DNA from: Aphidius gifuensis
Taxonomy: Eukaryota > Arthropoda > Insecta > Hymenoptera > Braconidae
Length of the DNA stretch: 64,000 bases
Direction: 5' to 3'
Assembly: GCF_014905175.1 (NCBI RefSeq)
Contig: NC_057788.1
Location: 6,944,001-7,008,000, forward strand
Below the pieces are notes generated by a model, which searched no databases, was not told the origin of the DNA, and saw nothing but the letters and a program-made list of their open reading frames with translations. A program made the position numbers and the translations under genes. Positions 1 through 14,975 of this stretch are shown here, piece by piece. Position 1 is the first letter of the stretch, and each line of letters opens with the position of its first letter.

Positions 1-1380
1 AAAACACTACAAATATACAAGAAAATAGATGAAAAAAGAAAATAAAAGAATGTATATTATAAATAAAAAAAAAAAAAAAAAGCAATGTCAGTGCTTGGAT
101 CGGTTCACGGGGGTATAAATATTGTATAAATATCTATGTGAAGAGGGCGTTGGAACGGTCGCCTGCAGTGCCGCTGACTATTTATCATAAGATCGATCGG
201 TATCTCTCGCCGCGATATACACGCGGAGATCGGCGTCGTATCGATTATTCTAAGGGCTTCAATTAACGTTATTAAAGACCCATTAATCTTAAAGTAAGAC
301 ATCCTGCTGTGCCCAAGTAGATACCTTTCATTTATATATATTTTTTTTTTTACATTTTTTATTCTGCACCCCATGAACACATACCGTCATTCCATAGACA
401 CTTTTGCCACGATATAAGATTTATCATGTCAATATGAAAAAAGACAACGTGTGAATAACACAAGCTGTCATTAGTTTAACAAATATTATACATAAGTCAG
501 TTGGTTATCAAACAAATTGAATATATAATTTTTAAAAAATAAATATCACTCAATATTAATTAATTTATAATTTTATACAATGAGTTTATTATTTTGATAT
601 ATTTTTTAATTTTATATTTTCATTTTAATTATAAAATAATAGCAACGTTAAAATTTAACATAAACATATTATTAAAAATTATTAAGATTTATATATTATT
701 TATTCTTGGCAACATATGCAAACGCCTTCATTTGAAAGTTTTATATTTAAAATATAACTTGGCGCTCCTCCATATTATTTTCACTCTCGTTTATTATTAT
801 TTCATAAAAGTACTCTTGCGCATATATGTTAAATCGAAACGACGACTAATGAAGCAGACCAGAAAAAAAATGTTGTTTTATAAAACTATAGATATACATT
901 ATATTAAAATATATGCAGTATATATTCAAAAGAGGGTACACTCTGCACTACCGGGGCGTGGTTGTATAAATGAATATGAAAATAAGGGAGTAAGTCGATT
1001 TGACGCCCGAATGAACGCCCAAGTGACTGACTAGTGGGTAAGTTTATTTTTTGTAATATCATTCAAATGATAAATTATTTTTAAATATATTTATACAAAT
1101 TTTTTTTCAAATAATTTCATATGTAATTTTTTTTTTCCTGTTTATTAATGAATTAGAAAATTTTTTATTCTCTTTGTTATTTTTTTTTTTCTAAAAAATA
1201 ATTACTCTATTAGTTGGCTAATTATTTTATTTTATTTCATATTTATTTATAATAATAAATTGTCGTAATTTTTTCAAATAATAATATGTAAAATATAAAC
1301 ATGCATTTTATACATGTAAAATTAATAAAATTATAAGATAAAAAAAAGATCAGAATAAAAAAAAGATATGCAATCAAATT
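1..1380. other. AT-rich flank with two GC-richer islands
   Basis: No gene is supported. The island at 100-330 holds ATCGATCGG, several TAAT and TTAATC cores (for example attaacgttattaaagaccc) and the motif AGAGGGCGTTGGAAC (142-156). That composition suits a developmental enhancer. A second island (920-1035) carries the Sp/KLF-like GGGGCGTGG, a TATAAAT and a GTAAGT, so a distal promoter and leader exon are possible. The long frames here are open by chance in low-complexity sequence. Confidence 0.35.
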
Positions 1381-4160
1381 AGGATTGCACCAAAACGGAA
1401 ACTCTTCTTTACATTATCAAATAAGCAAGTAAGAGGGACAACAACCTGTGTGCGTTCAACGAAGGATGCATCTAGCGCGAGGTCTTGTTGTGTCCTTGTC
1501 AGTCACAGGAAGCGCGTCCGGCTAAATGTCCCCGTCTAGAAGACGATTTTGTAAAAAAAAAAAAGGAAAAATTAAGAAAAAAATATCTAGTAGAGGACAC
1601 AGTGCCAATGTACTTTGGCGGTGTGTATGTTGCTTGGTATGAATTGAGTTAAAATATAAAAATTTTAGAAAAAGGATTTTGTGCATTAGAATAGAGTGCG
1701 CGCGATATCAAACGTCAGTATAATACAGCCTCGTCAACATCCTGTGTTAAATTACGAAATTAAACTAAAGAGAATATGTCTAGTGTTGGATGGCGAATCA
1801 TACACCACCACACGACCGGAAGGATATCTTGCGCAATATTTTAGACGCCCATTGTCTTGAAACATACTCACCTTTTTTGAATTTTATTTTTCTATAGATA
1901 TATGTCTATTTAATGTCTGATGTGTATTTGTTGAGTGTCTATACCACACAATGCAGTGAGTCTTGACTCTTGATGGAATTGATTCAACTCGCTCGTGACT
2001 CTCGTCGCGTGCGCTTAGTCTTCTACATTAAAAATAAATAAATAAATATATAGGTATATTTATAAAATACATATATATTCTATTACAATTTATAGTCATC
2101 AAGATTCCGCAATCGTATATCCTGAATGATAAAAAAATTTAATCACACTTTTTATGTATTATTTTTATTTCTTTTCTCAAGTTTAAATTGTATTTTTATT
2201 TTTTATTATTTTTTATACAACAATGGGAAAAAACAAGTTCCGAAAAATAAAATCCCTTAAGTATAAAAAAATATCTATACTCTCGTTAATTCCACGTGTC
2301 ATGATAAAAAACGTGGCTTGAATTGAGTATATATTTTTTTTTTTTCAAATAAAAATATCAAGCTTGGCAATTATGTTCTCATACATGTAGATATTTTCAT
2401 GATACAATTATATTTTTTTGTTGGTAATTTTAAAAATTGTATCTACATCACGTATTTGCTATTTCTTCTCACCCACTGACAATGTAAATGTACACTGATC
2501 ATGCTAACTTGATCTAGTATATATTTTCAATCGCACCTGATGGCGAAAAAATAAAACGAGAAAATAGAATGAAGCAATTTAATCGCATAATGTGAATATC
2601 GCACATTAGATATATATTATTATTGTAATATATAATTGCATGGGTATACAGCAACATGTGTGAATACCCGTTAAGATATTTATCATTTATCATTTTTGTG
2701 AACGTTATGTGGATGACACCAAGCATCACCGATTAGTAGCATTACTTTTAGCTTACCGTTGACCATTAGCGACCACTGCAGTGTTTTTTTATTTATTTAT
2801 TTTGATTTTCTCTCAGTGTTTCTGACACTGTTATACTACTCAACAGATATAGCTCCATCATCTAGTCATATACAGCAGCCAGATAAAGTTGGTGGACCTC
2901 TTAGTGAGTAAAAATTTACCGACAACTATGAGGACAACGATGAAGACGATCATTGCACGCGATGTTACTATAATCCACCGCGAACCGTTTCGATTTGCAC
3001 GACTTGTCCGTTATCCGTAAGAGACTTTTATACGTACACAATATACGTATAAATAAATGTATATATTTTATTCGCAACACATATGTGTGTTAAGCAAAAT
3101 AGTGGCTTTTAATACAAACGGTTCTGGCGTCCCGATCAGAAAGAAAGACGTCTTTGGAATTTTCCCAGGATCGGGAGCGCATAAAACACTTTTATATAAA
3201 TAAATAAATAAATATACTTTATTTATTTATATTATTTTTCATTTATTTATTTCATATATCTACATGTAATCTCGAAAAATTCAAAATTATATATTTAACA
3301 AAATTTTATTTCCAATTTTTTTTTCTACTTAATAATTCTATTGGTTTTTTTTATATGTAAACCATTAACTCAACTAAATAATTCAGAATTTAAAAAAAAT
3401 AAATAAATATATACATAAAAATATGTAAATTTAAAAATGAAAAAAAAAAATTAAATATTGTCTTCTAATTCTCATTCTCATTTTGAATCTATTGATAATC
3501 GATCCAGTATCTATAATCAGATTATTTTATGTTATCTAAATTTATATAATATAGATTGATAATGATTACAAAGTTATCAATAATAATATATAATATAATA
3601 TAATCGATATAAATTATATTAATATTAATCAAATATAATCAATATTAAAATTATCAATAATATGATCATAGATATCCAATTAAATCGATTTAAAAATTAC
3701 ACTAATAAATCTACTAATCGAATATAATATTTATAATTTGTATTAACTATAGTAAAACATATTTGAAACATAACTTAAGTATAAAAAAATCATCATTTAT
3801 ATAATGATATAGTATTAATCATGTATTGTAATTTTGATCTCTACACTTGACTAACCATACTATAGATAGACACTTTGAACATCATATCAAAATCTTTTAG
3901 TTTAGTCTAAGATGTTGTTAAGATTGTTCAAATATACAAAACAAAATATCAAATATCGGATATAAAAGATGATCATCATTTAGGATACATATTTGATCCG
4001 ATTTAATAACATCCATATACTTATTAGTCAATATCATGATCATTTGGATATGTAATCAAATATCCGTATCAATCACTAAATTTCACTCAATAGTGATGTC
4101 TCTACGTTTCCTTTTGTTCTGATAGTTGTGAGTTTTCATTTCAACAAGTAGAATATATAG
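1381..4160. other. Non-coding stretch with regulatory-looking islands
   Basis: Islands at 1390-1545, 1590-1870 and 2740-3190 stand out against AT-rich surroundings. Short open frames occur in them (one at about 2929-3018, plus, about 30 codons) but match no domain. From 3480 to 4110 the sequence is dense in ATAAT, GATAT and ATCAAT words. It may be an eroded repeat or a cluster of homeodomain-type sites. I see no gene. Confidence 0.35.
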
Positions 4161-7100
4161 GTATATGTATAATCATCCGGACTCAACGAAAAAAAAAAAA
4201 AAAAGACACAGCATTGAATTGACGAAGAGAGCTTTCTTACGAAATACAAATAAACACATATACACGCATAAAATTATTTATAATTTAGTTAAAATCCATG
4301 AGATGAAAAAAAAAAAAAAAAAAATCATCAATACTTGTATGAAGATGTGTGTGTTCACCCACACGCTATGTAGCCTGACTTGGTTAACTTTGTTGGCTAA
4401 CTTGTCTGCTAACAAAAACGAGGCACGTGCGAGGTCGTCCAAGGAGCGTTCACTTTTCCTCCTATATGCGACTATTACTTCTATCATATGGGTGGAATCA
4501 CGTACATGCTTTTCCTCGCGTGTATATATTCATACACATGTGCCATCATCAACTTTGTGCAGCATATAGTATTACACACAACTATATATACGCAACTATT
4601 TTTCATACATATATGCTGCATATAGATGAATAAAAAATATTTAAATAATTTTTTTTTTACGACTGTATATATTGCTGCAGATGAGAATGATGCCTCATCT
4701 TGGAATGCAAGATATATACCCAATGCGGTCAGTGGACTTGACCTCACCAAGATGCGCACATTTATTAGCCCCTTGGTCATTGAACGACAACACAAATATA
4801 TGTTTTTTTTTTTTATTATTCAAATAAATATATGCATATGCAAACACAGACAAATTGAGGTAAAAATAAAAACACCTTTATAATATCAAAGTAGCTATAT
4901 AACTAAACACTGGGCAGAAAAATAAATAAAAAAACAATTTTGATCATTCGTTTTATCAAGCTTGATATACGTATTTCCATATACTGACCTGAATCGGATT
5001 ACCCTGGTGTTTTTTTTTGAATAAAAATTGAAGAAAAAAAAAAGGAAATTAATAAGGAAAAAAAGTATATAAATTGTTCGGGGTCTTTTTGAAGTTTATT
5101 AGAGAGAGTGTGTGTGTGTTTTATTTTTATATATGTATGTTAAAAACTTATAAATAATTTTACTGTCAAAATAAAGAAGGCTCTTGCATTTGCAAATCCC
5201 TGGTCGCATTAATTTCGGTTTTTAATATCCCAACTTGACTCTTTTTACTTCCGAAATAATCATCCTACGATCTCGTTGCAACTTTGAATTTTATATGTCG
5301 TGCAGAGCAACGTATTATTGCAATTTAAAAAAATTTTAAAAAATGTATATATAATTATTTTTTGTTTTTTTTTTTGTCGTGAACCCGACTGTCCTAATCC
5401 TGACAAACGTCCTCGCGAGAATCACCACGACGGATTATAAGGAAGCAAAAAGAATTGATATTAAAAAATAAAATAATAATAACGATGGTTAAAAAAAAAA
5501 AAGAGGGTTCTTTGCCTTCTTAATTCTTAAAAGAGGCATCTCATTGTCCAACATCTCTATCGACTCTCATCTGCCACCTTTTATTCTCATCAACGGCGCC
5601 TCATTCTTCTTACCTTAAGTCCCCTTTATATTTATATTTAGACTAAACGATTTACCTTTGATAATTTATTCCGTTTATTATATATATGAATAGTAACATT
5701 TCTCTTATTTTTTTTTTTTCATATAAATAATACTGTGAACTAGTTTTTCAAATAGAATGACAGTTTAATTTGTATAAATATTTCTATCAATGGATTATAA
5801 AATATAATTTTATTATTTAATCATGCTATAATTTAAATAAGACTGACTCAATTTAACTTAAAAATCAATTTAATATATATGATTTTTTTCTTTATATTTT
5901 CTATGATCTATTATTTTTCAATTTATTAATTTTGCAAAATGAAATTTTGTATATTTTATCATCCACTTTCTATTTTTCAAGATTAACACTTGCATGCATA
6001 TATTTTTTTTAATACCAATGAAATTTAATTTCACGCCTTGTTGATAATAAATCGCATTATTTGGTCTCTTTATGATGATCATTTCATCATCATATATATA
6101 CATATGAAACACATTTACTTTATCGCAATGACATTATAAGATGCTCAATAAAAAAATGAAAAAAAAAAGTGTATATTCTTTCGCAAAGCTTGAGAAAAAA
6201 AAAAGCAAGCAACAACACGGTATAATCATCATCCAAAAATAAACTTGACATAAGTAAACGATTAATTAATGTGTAATAAATAATAAAAACAAAATGCATA
6301 GGTTATACATATATATTATAATATTTAAAAGAAAAAAAAAAATATTATAATATATATAAATGATTATAACAACATATTTTCTATTATGCGTAATGCTAAT
6401 TATTGTGTACAACCTTGACAGTACAATAAATTATTTATTGTCCCGGATTTGTGATTTTGTTGAGATCACCTGGCTCATGGTCTAATTTTAATTCAACAAT
6501 ATTTTTTATATTATTTAACTAACGCTCATCACGGACGGTACATATAAACTCAAGGCTCATATTATTTCCGGGTTACAAAAAGTTAAATTTTAATATTTAA
6601 ATGTTCTAGAAAAAAAAATATATTTAATTCTATGTATTAAGAATAATAATATATTCTTTAAATCATTAATTTATTATTAAATTAATTTTTTTTTTTTCCT
6701 TCTACATCTGCTGTATTATTAATATATATAATTTATTTTTTTGTATTTCGAATTTTATTTATCTCAATTTGATTAAGTTTTTCATTGAATGATTTATTTA
6801 TTCATCAAGTAAAACCAAGTGCAGCATATACAATGCCGATAGATTAATCAAGAGTCTGAGCATACCAACAAAATACATTCTATACTGATGATGGCCAAGC
6901 TTGAGGTCTTTATCGTATCACGACATTGAAGAATATCTCACCCAAAGCTTCAAATCACTCGGAGCAATATTTTCAAATGATGCTAATCACGTATTAAAAA
7001 TGAAAGAAGAAGATAAATATATATAAATAAATAAATTCATATATGATATTCTTCAATTGCTCATCTTCATTAGCATATATATTTATATTATTTTTTCTTA

Positions 7101-7490
7101 TAACTTGTGCATTTTATTATTTGAATAAATTAATGATCATCAAGTGGTTTACTGAAAAAATTAGACTTTTATATACTTTAGCTATATTGATTCAATGCTT
7201 GGTACTAAATATCTCGACAGTTACAAGTCTCATAAATTCATCAAATTATTCAATTGTTGATTGATCAACATGACTAATGAGTTATAAAAAATAATAATAA
7301 ATTCTCAATCTCAATTTGTATTGTGAATATCATTATTCTTCCTTTCATTAATTTATATATCAAGATTTTTAATTGAAAAATAAAAAAAAACATATTTATT
7401 TTTTTTTTTTTTTAATTTTAAATAAGAAAATGATGTAAATTTGCATGTATTAAAGCAAAAATTAATTGAATTTTTGTTTCTCACGATACT
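4161..7490. other. AT-rich non-coding stretch
   Basis: Poly(A) runs at about 4190-4204 and 4305-4323 make overlapping artefactual frames. Slightly GC-richer patches lie at 4340-4520, 4650-4790, 5160-5300 and 5380-5450. A perfect 18-bp inverted repeat is at 6309-6357. No gene, RNA or transposon ends were recognised. Confidence 0.5.
6309..6357. repeat. Perfect 18-bp inverted repeat with A-rich loop
   Basis: The left arm ATATATATTATAATATTT (6309-6326) is the exact reverse complement of 6340-6357, with a 13-nt spacer of A and one G. The duplex is pure A/T, so the hairpin is weak. No flanking duplication is obvious. Confidence 0.7.
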
Positions 7491-7740
7491 AATATCAAGA
7501 AAAAAATAAATATATAATCGAATCGATTCGTCCTCACGATCTTGTAGAGTAGGAAAAAAAAAAGCCTTGATCGCGTGTATGGAAACGGTTAACCTCGGTG
7601 CTGCTGGGTCCTATCGATGGATGTATATATATGTATATTATATATATATATATAAATACACATTACGAGAATTCAGTGCTACCGCGCGGTAAGTATAAAT
7701 GGCGTTTGTTTGCCACCTTTATATGTCCGATTAAAGTCTC
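7491..7740 (+). promoter_or_regulatory. GC-richer island with a consensus splice donor
   Basis: The island includes ATCGATGG, gaaacggttaacc and ends gctaccgcgcg|gtaagtataa, a strong donor at 7689. A TA-dinucleotide run separates its halves. It could be a distal leader exon of the downstream Knirps-family gene or an enhancer. Only transcript data can tell. Confidence 0.25.
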
Positions 7741-10700
7741 AAAATAAATAAAAAAAAAAAAACACATTTTTAAGTATCCATTTTCGCGAAACACCAAAAA
7801 TAAAATCCGGATCATAATTTTTATTTTTTTTTTTTTTCTTTAAATTTTAAGTATAATAAAAATATATAAATAAAATCAAGATGACTGTTATTGGTTTTAA
7901 TTCTTAAATATTCAAGTATAAATCCAATTCAAATGTGAAAAAAAAAAATTTTTTTAACAAGTATACAATATCGTAAATAAGTACTTACTCTTTATGACGA
8001 TCTTGAAATTTCGATGTTAAAGATTTATACACATATATATATTTTTATCTTTTTTTTTTTTTTTTTTTTTCTTTTCAATTCTCAATGGACCGTTATAACC
8101 CAAAGAATATTATACACAAAGTTTTATCTTAAATACTTTATATCATACTTCGTGATTTTCATTTTACCTCCGGCGTTTTAATTATTACTTTTATTAAATT
8201 ACTCCACCCCTCAATATTACCAACATACTTTGACTATGCGTGGGCACAATTATTGCAGTTTTTTTTTATTTTTATACCCTCTTGGAAATTCTTGTTGTTA
8301 TTTCCTTGTTTTAATCTTCGTATTTTTAGCTGAGAATTATATTATGAAATGAGCATTATTAAAGATAATTTAATGAATAAAAAAAAAGCTATGTATGTGT
8401 GTAATCATGATGTGAGGAAGAGGGTGAGGATTATTTTTCGAGATGATATAAAATTAGGTGGGGAAAGCGTCAACGACAAGTATTTTTTTTTTTTTTGAAG
8501 CTGTTAGAGATGATGGTGGATACATAATACACACTGGTAACATTGGAGACAGGTTTGTCGAGATAAAGTTTGAATATTTCAAGTATTTTTTATTCTTGAT
8601 TTTTCTGATTTTGTAAATCGACTGTATCTACCATGCTGGTGAACCATCTCGACCTTCCTTGCTGCGAATATTTTGCAGTAATAGGCAGAATATATACTCA
8701 CGTGTGTCTTGTCTTTTTTATCTTACTAGTTTTTTTTATTTATTTATTTTTTTTTTGACTCATTCACATCGTTTATATTCCACGATTATTCAATTTATTT
8801 ATTCAACGATATATCCTAAAAAATTAAAAGTTAAATAATATAAATACATTTATATTGTGTTTTATGGTTTTTTTTTTTTTCTTTTTAAATAAATGCTTTT
8901 TTTTTTTTATAATTTTGATAACTTTTTAAGTCACGATATCATTTTATTAAATTAATTTTTTTTTTTCGAAATACTATGATATGGAGGCACGCAACATGCG
9001 TCAGATTGAACTGTAAATTTTTTACTTGTTATGAAAAAAAATTTTTAAAAAAAGTTGAATATATGTAGACTTTGTAAACAAAATTCTTATTTATGTTATT
9101 TTTTTTTTTTTTATTTAGAAAACACGATAATGATTGAAATAATTATTAAAAAAAAAAAAAAATATAATGCATAGCGTACATCGAATGTTTTACGATGTAA
9201 TTTCGAGTTAGAAGCGCGTCAGACGAAACAAACTTACCGTCACTCTTTCTATACACGCAGTTTCAATATATGTACATAAATATATATATATATATTTTTT
9301 TACATACCATACTATACTCGGTCTTTTTCCCACCATTTGAACTTCAAGAGACTGTCATAATTGCTTTCTTCATCTTCTCAACAACATACGATATATACAA
9401 CAAGTAAATTATTATGTTATTTTTTTTTTCTTAACAACAAAATAATAATTATTTTTTAAAATTAATTAATTAATTTACAAAATTCTTGACATATTTATAT
9501 CATATATTTAAATGTTGGTAGATTATAATGTTTATTTGTGAAAGTATAAAATTAAATTACAAATAATGTGTAGCCTGAGTTGGTCATATATATTTGCAAC
9601 ACCTTTAAAATGACGATGACATCGATTGAATTTAATGAAAAAAAAAAAAAAAAATTATACATTAAATTGTATATATGTATTTAATTTTATTAAATGTGTG
9701 TCGATGTATTGCCACGCAGTTAATTTGTCCATGGGGAAATTGAGAAGATTCTTTGGGCAAAGCCCCAGGGATCCAACTAAACGTGTGGATCATCTTCTCA
9801 CCCAACAAATTTTGTCTTACTTTCACCACTGGATATAATACTCACCTGCATACTCATATTGTGACAGCCCTGAGTATTCCGTAATTACTCTCTCAAGTAT
9901 ATTAACGAAAATATTTAAAATTTAAAAAAATATTAAATTGACATTTCAAGTCTTTGATATATATTAATTTTTTTTTTTTTCTTTTTCTTTACTCAATTGA
10001 AAAAATATATTGCTAAATAGTCTAGAGAGTAGTATCATTTTTTTTTTTTTTTTTTACATCATGCCTTCAAGCTATATAAAAAAAATGTTTATATATCTAT
10101 ATATATATTTTTTTTTCTCATCTTCAATTTAATTCGATTGCCGCAATTTTTAACGAAACATTCACTTTTTTAGCGATAAAGACGAGACACATTGACCAAA
10201 ATTTGCGACAAGTTGCTTTCGAAATTTTTTTTATATATTTAGAAATAATAATAAAGATAAAAAAAATTTTTTTAAATTAAATTATCATAATCATAAAGAT
10301 ATAAAAGACTAGACGTAAAAAAATTTTAACTGTCAAATGTCTCATCAAGCAAGGAATTTGCACCGAATTGTTATTTCAAGGCTGGATAAATTTATATGAT
10401 AAATTATCCTCTGATTTATTTTTAAATAAATTTATTTGTATTCCTTCTTTTTTGACAGCAATTATATCGATTAAATTCATTGTGATTATTGACGTTGAGA
10501 TTTTTAATTCATCCATGTAATCGAAGTTGTCGAAATTTACAAAGCCAATAATTTAAATGGAAAAAAAACTGTATAATTCTTGATGGTTTATTTATTTTTT
10601 TTTTAAATATTCAAAAAATTTTCATTCTATCAACACCATTGAATACATTTAATATATTTTTTTTTTTTTGCTTAATCATAAATCTGAATTCTGATACATC

Positions 10701-13425
10701 CGGAGGTCGATTTCAAATTCGTCTCTGTATTATATTATAGCTCCACAGAGAATCGTAAAACTGATCGTTTACGATCGTAAATGGCGAGGAGAAAAGACAA
10801 GAAAAATAAAAAAAAAAAAAATACATATATATGAAATCGATGGGGACAACATACATATAGTGTGTGTGTATATGATTCTTGATGTTAAGACACCCAAGCA
10901 CTGGTAATTCGATAAAGTGAAACTACGTGATCGAACGGTAAATACCGATAAAAGTGAGAAAAGATTCTCTCGTACGAAATTGGACGTTTATAAGGGCTCT
11001 CAATAGAGGTATGACTTAAAATATTTTATAAAAGCCTTGGGCATATTATTGAATTTTCAAAATAATATACGTCATTCGGTTATTTTCATTTTTCCTCATC
11101 AATTTAAAAAAAAATCAAACTATACAATCACAAGGTTGTTTAATTTTATAACATTTGATAAATCTAAAATTCTAAAAATACATAATGATTTTAAAAAACA
11201 ATATAATTAAGATATAATACTTCTTCTTTTTTATAATTAAAAAAAAATAAAAAAATCATATAAATTTGTTATAGACGTTTTCATGATTCATTTGTAATTA
11301 TTAATTTTTATTTTATTCATTTTTTATGTTTATATAAATCGTTGAGAAAAATTTTAAAAATGGAGGGAAGCTATTATCAGTATATCTAATAATTTTTAAA
11401 AAAGAAAAGATTTTATTAAAATTAAAAAAAAAAATTATTTAGTAAATTGCTATAGTTATTTTTAAAATTGATTAATCAATACCGGATGTTTTATATAAAA
11501 AATAAAAAAATAAATCAATCAATGGATCATTAATTTGCAATTATAAAATTGTAAAAAATTAAAAATATATTTTTTTAATCAACAACAAGTGGATATTTTT
11601 AATGAAAAAAAAAACAGATTATTTTTTCATTGATTATTTAGATTTTTTTTTTTCAATTAATTATTATTGGTGAATTTTAAACGGCGATGAACTTTGAGAT
11701 GTCGTTAACAACTCGGCAAAATTGATAAATGTGGCGCTACCTGTTGGAAGAGTTGGAGTACTGATAAAAATCCACGCATCGAAATCCCCAATTTAAATTA
11801 TTGAATTTGAACTCTTTTTTTTAAATATTAATCAAAAAAATATATGGATTTTCTTTTTTGACTTTTCTCAAAGTGAAATTTGTAATTTTTTTTTTCTATT
11901 TCATAACAATAGAATTAGGCAATAACGGTACAAGAAAAAAAAAAAAAAAGAACATTAAGCCAAACAATTGGAAAGTTTTTCTTTTTTTTTTTTTTCTTCT
12001 AATGCATTTTATTACGGTTTTTACAAATTGTCATATTGTAGAAAAGATACTTACGATGAAGCTTTTTTTTTTTTTTTTTTTATTTTTCTTTTATATAATG
12101 ACCAAGAAATTTTTGAAATCGAATAGGCACTTTGGATAGTGACTACTCATGTTTTTTTTCAACGCCAGTTAGAACCTACTACCTTTTTTTATGACCTTGA
12201 GTCATCTTCTTGTACCTTTTTTTATTTTTTTCTAAAACACAATAGCTCACAATTTTGCACACTTATTTTTCTTTCCTTTTTTTTCCTTCAAATTTACTTT
12301 ATTTTCCTGGCAAAACCAATACTTTTTAAATATTTACCAATTTACTCCAATCGACTGTCAAAACATAAATTGATAAATTGTTTTTTTTTTTTTAGTTTTT
12401 TATTATCTCTAAATATATATTTATTTTTATTCAAATGATATTTCAATTTAAATTCAAAATGACTTATCATTTATTTATTTATTTTTTAATTTATAAACTA
12501 TTTTAATATTTTTATAAAGCAATCAATTTTCGAAGGTCAATTCAATATAATTTTTATTGTTTTAAAAAATTGAGGTCAGAGATTGATAAAATTAATAAAA
12601 TATAATAGCATTGAAATCTCCAAATAATTATATTTATCAATTTTAAATGGAAATATTTTTTATTAATAAGTCATTATATCACGAAAATAATTGGAAACAT
12701 ATTAATATTTATCATAAACATAATTAAATTTAAATATAAATATAAATTGTCATCAGACTTACTAAATCTTTTGTCATAAATTGAATATTATTTTTCATTG
12801 CTATAGACTATTATAATATATAAAAAAAAAAACATCCTCATTCGATAAGGCTTTATCAATACTACGTAGAAATAAAAATATGCCCCAGGTAAAAAAAAAT
12901 ATCATATATTCATAGCTCAATAATAGTTTGTCCTAATAAAAATTGTGGTCTACGTGACAAATCATCAAAAAAAAAATAAATTTTTCACTTTGTCTTTTAA
13001 AACACAAAATATTTACGATAAGTAATCTTTTGATGAACAAAAAAAAAAAAAAAAAAATATCAAAAAACACTTCCTGATTAGTTTTTTTACGATAAAAAAA
13101 ATATATATAAATAAACGCGGAAAAGAGAATTCAATAAAATATAATTACTAAACTTCCAATCAAAAAACAATAATTTTTTTTCTTTTTTTTCAACTATACA
13201 TCTTCATCATCCACCATTCATTTATAAGCTAATATTTTTATTCAATTAAATTTTTAATTAATTAAAGCAATATTAATTATTCACGTGAAATAAAATTAAA
13301 TAATCAAAATTACAAATAAAATATATATATTTTCAAAATAAAAAAAAAAACTCGTACAATTTAATGTTTATATTTAATTTTTATAGAATAATTGAATATA
13401 TGATTTTATAAGTATGATATTATTT
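7741..13425. other. AT-rich low-complexity stretch
   Basis: Homopolymer runs dominate. Weak GC-richer patches are at 8400-8720, 9180-9370, 9710-9890 and 10890-11010. The Phe/Lys-rich frames between 11858 and 12438 are translations of poly(T) and poly(A) and are not genes. I see nothing else. Confidence 0.55.
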
Positions 13426-14280
13426 GATATGTGTATGTATTATTAAATGGTGGGGATGTGTCAGATTAAATATCAAAAGTGTCGGTTATCAATATATTGA
13501 AAAATAAAGAGAAGGGATAAAAAGCCCCACCCCTTAATTGTCCCCTTCCCTATGATATTTATTGCTTATTTTATATTTTTTTTGATTATGTTGATGTACA
13601 CACGTGAGTAAAATAAGGCGTCATAGTTGTGTCCCACCCTTTTACCTGCGCTGCACCAAACAACCAATGTAATATTCTCCCACTTAAAAAAATTGTATTT
13701 ACCTCTCTAGTAAGTTTCTTGTCCTTCTGCCTAACAATCTCCCACCTAATATCCATCCGCCCCTATGGGGGGAAACCCACCTGTACTGTAGAATGGACCA
13801 AGCATGTTACAGCTTTGATCCGACGCATCGAGTCGACAGTTAAGCAGTTAAGTTCATAAAGCCTTTGGAGTAACAATATAAATTCAAATTTTTATAATAA
13901 TTTTATCATTTATTTATCATTATTTTTTTATTGTTTAATTTTTTTTTTAAATTAGTGATTATATAAATAATTGGATCAATTAAAAATTATTAAATAATTT
14001 ATATATGCAAATTGTTTTGTCAATTTTGTCTTTCAATAGACACAATTAGAAAAAAAAAGAGGGGCAAAAAGAAAAAAAGATAATTTTACCTGACGACTGA
14101 CGCGACACACAGAGTACTTTGAGGGTGGGGAGGACATAACACTTTAAAGTGATTCTAAAACTTGAAAGAGCACCCTCAAGTCATTCACCCGTCGGCCAAC
14201 ATCGTATCAACACACTTGGCATAGTTTTTCAATTTTTTTTTTTTTTGTTTTTTTTTTTTTTTTTTCATTTACTTATTTTC
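13426..14280. other. Two regulatory-looking islands upstream of the Knirps-family gene
   Basis: The island at 13590-13860 is C-rich (ccgcccctatggggggaaac), and the sequence gatccgacgcatcgagtcga sits near its right end. Its 76-codon plus-strand frame has no domain. The island at 14090-14215 contains a perfect 9-bp inverted repeat, TTGAGGGTG (14119-14127) and CACCCTCAA (14171-14179). Both look like enhancers or promoter-proximal DNA. Confidence 0.35.
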
Positions 14281-14619
14281 TAATTTGGATTTATTTATTT
14301 TTCATATTTGTTTGGATATTGTTTAATGATTTTATTCGTATTACTGACGGTGAAGTGAGTGGACATTATATACAATTATTATATATTTTTGTATTATCCT
14401 GTTTTTGTTGTTGTTATTTATTTATTAAAATTTTCTTTCATTTAATTGTGCTAGTGCGTTTATGGAATACAATAAAATACTGTAAATATTATTTTTGTTT
14501 TTGTGAAATTGATGTGATTAATATGATTTATATTTGACTTGTTAAATATAATCAAAAATTCTGCTCTATATTTATTTTTGGAGTGATTAATATTCAAACT
14601 ACAAATCAAACTAAACAAG
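14281..14619 (+). promoter_or_regulatory. Candidate 5' leader exon for the Knirps-family gene
   Basis: The segment ends ctaaacaag|gtgagt, a near-consensus donor, about 3.7 kb upstream of the acceptor that abuts the start codon at 18313. It follows the GC-richer island at 14090-14215. No cap or TSS signal is certain, and the left edge given here is arbitrary. Other plausible donors upstream are ccgcgcg|gtaagtata (exon end 7688) and ctagtgg|gtaagttt (exon end about 1036). Only transcript data can choose among them. Confidence 0.25.
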
Positions 14620-14975
14620 GTGAGTTGTTGATATAATTAATTGTTATTTAATGTATCAATTTGTTGTTTATTTATTTTTATTTATTTAAATGATTTGAAA
14701 TTTTATTTTTGCCTTTTGATTTTTAAATTTTATAAAATTTATTTAATTTATATTTTATTATTTTTTATAACTTTGATATGCGATAAAAATAAAATTTGTT
14801 TGAAATATAAAAAAAAATTAAAACTCAGCTTCATGAAGAAATAATTTTTTATAAAGATAAAAATCGAAAAAAATTTAAAAAAAAATAAATTTACTTGAGA
14901 GCTGCATATAAATCAGTAGATCACGCGATTCTGAGCAATTGCAAATGGAATCAAATATCGAGTGAAAGGTATAAT

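Noticed and set aside
1743..1880. 36-codon minus-strand frame starting ATG (contains CARYPSGRVVVYDS)
   Set aside because: Too short, with no supporting splice or poly(A) signal. Chance frames of this size are expected in GC-richer patches.
11858..12438. Two consecutive plus-strand frames of 93 and 99 codons
   Set aside because: Both are mostly Phe, Leu and Lys from T and A runs. No domain, and no codon structure beyond homopolymer translation.
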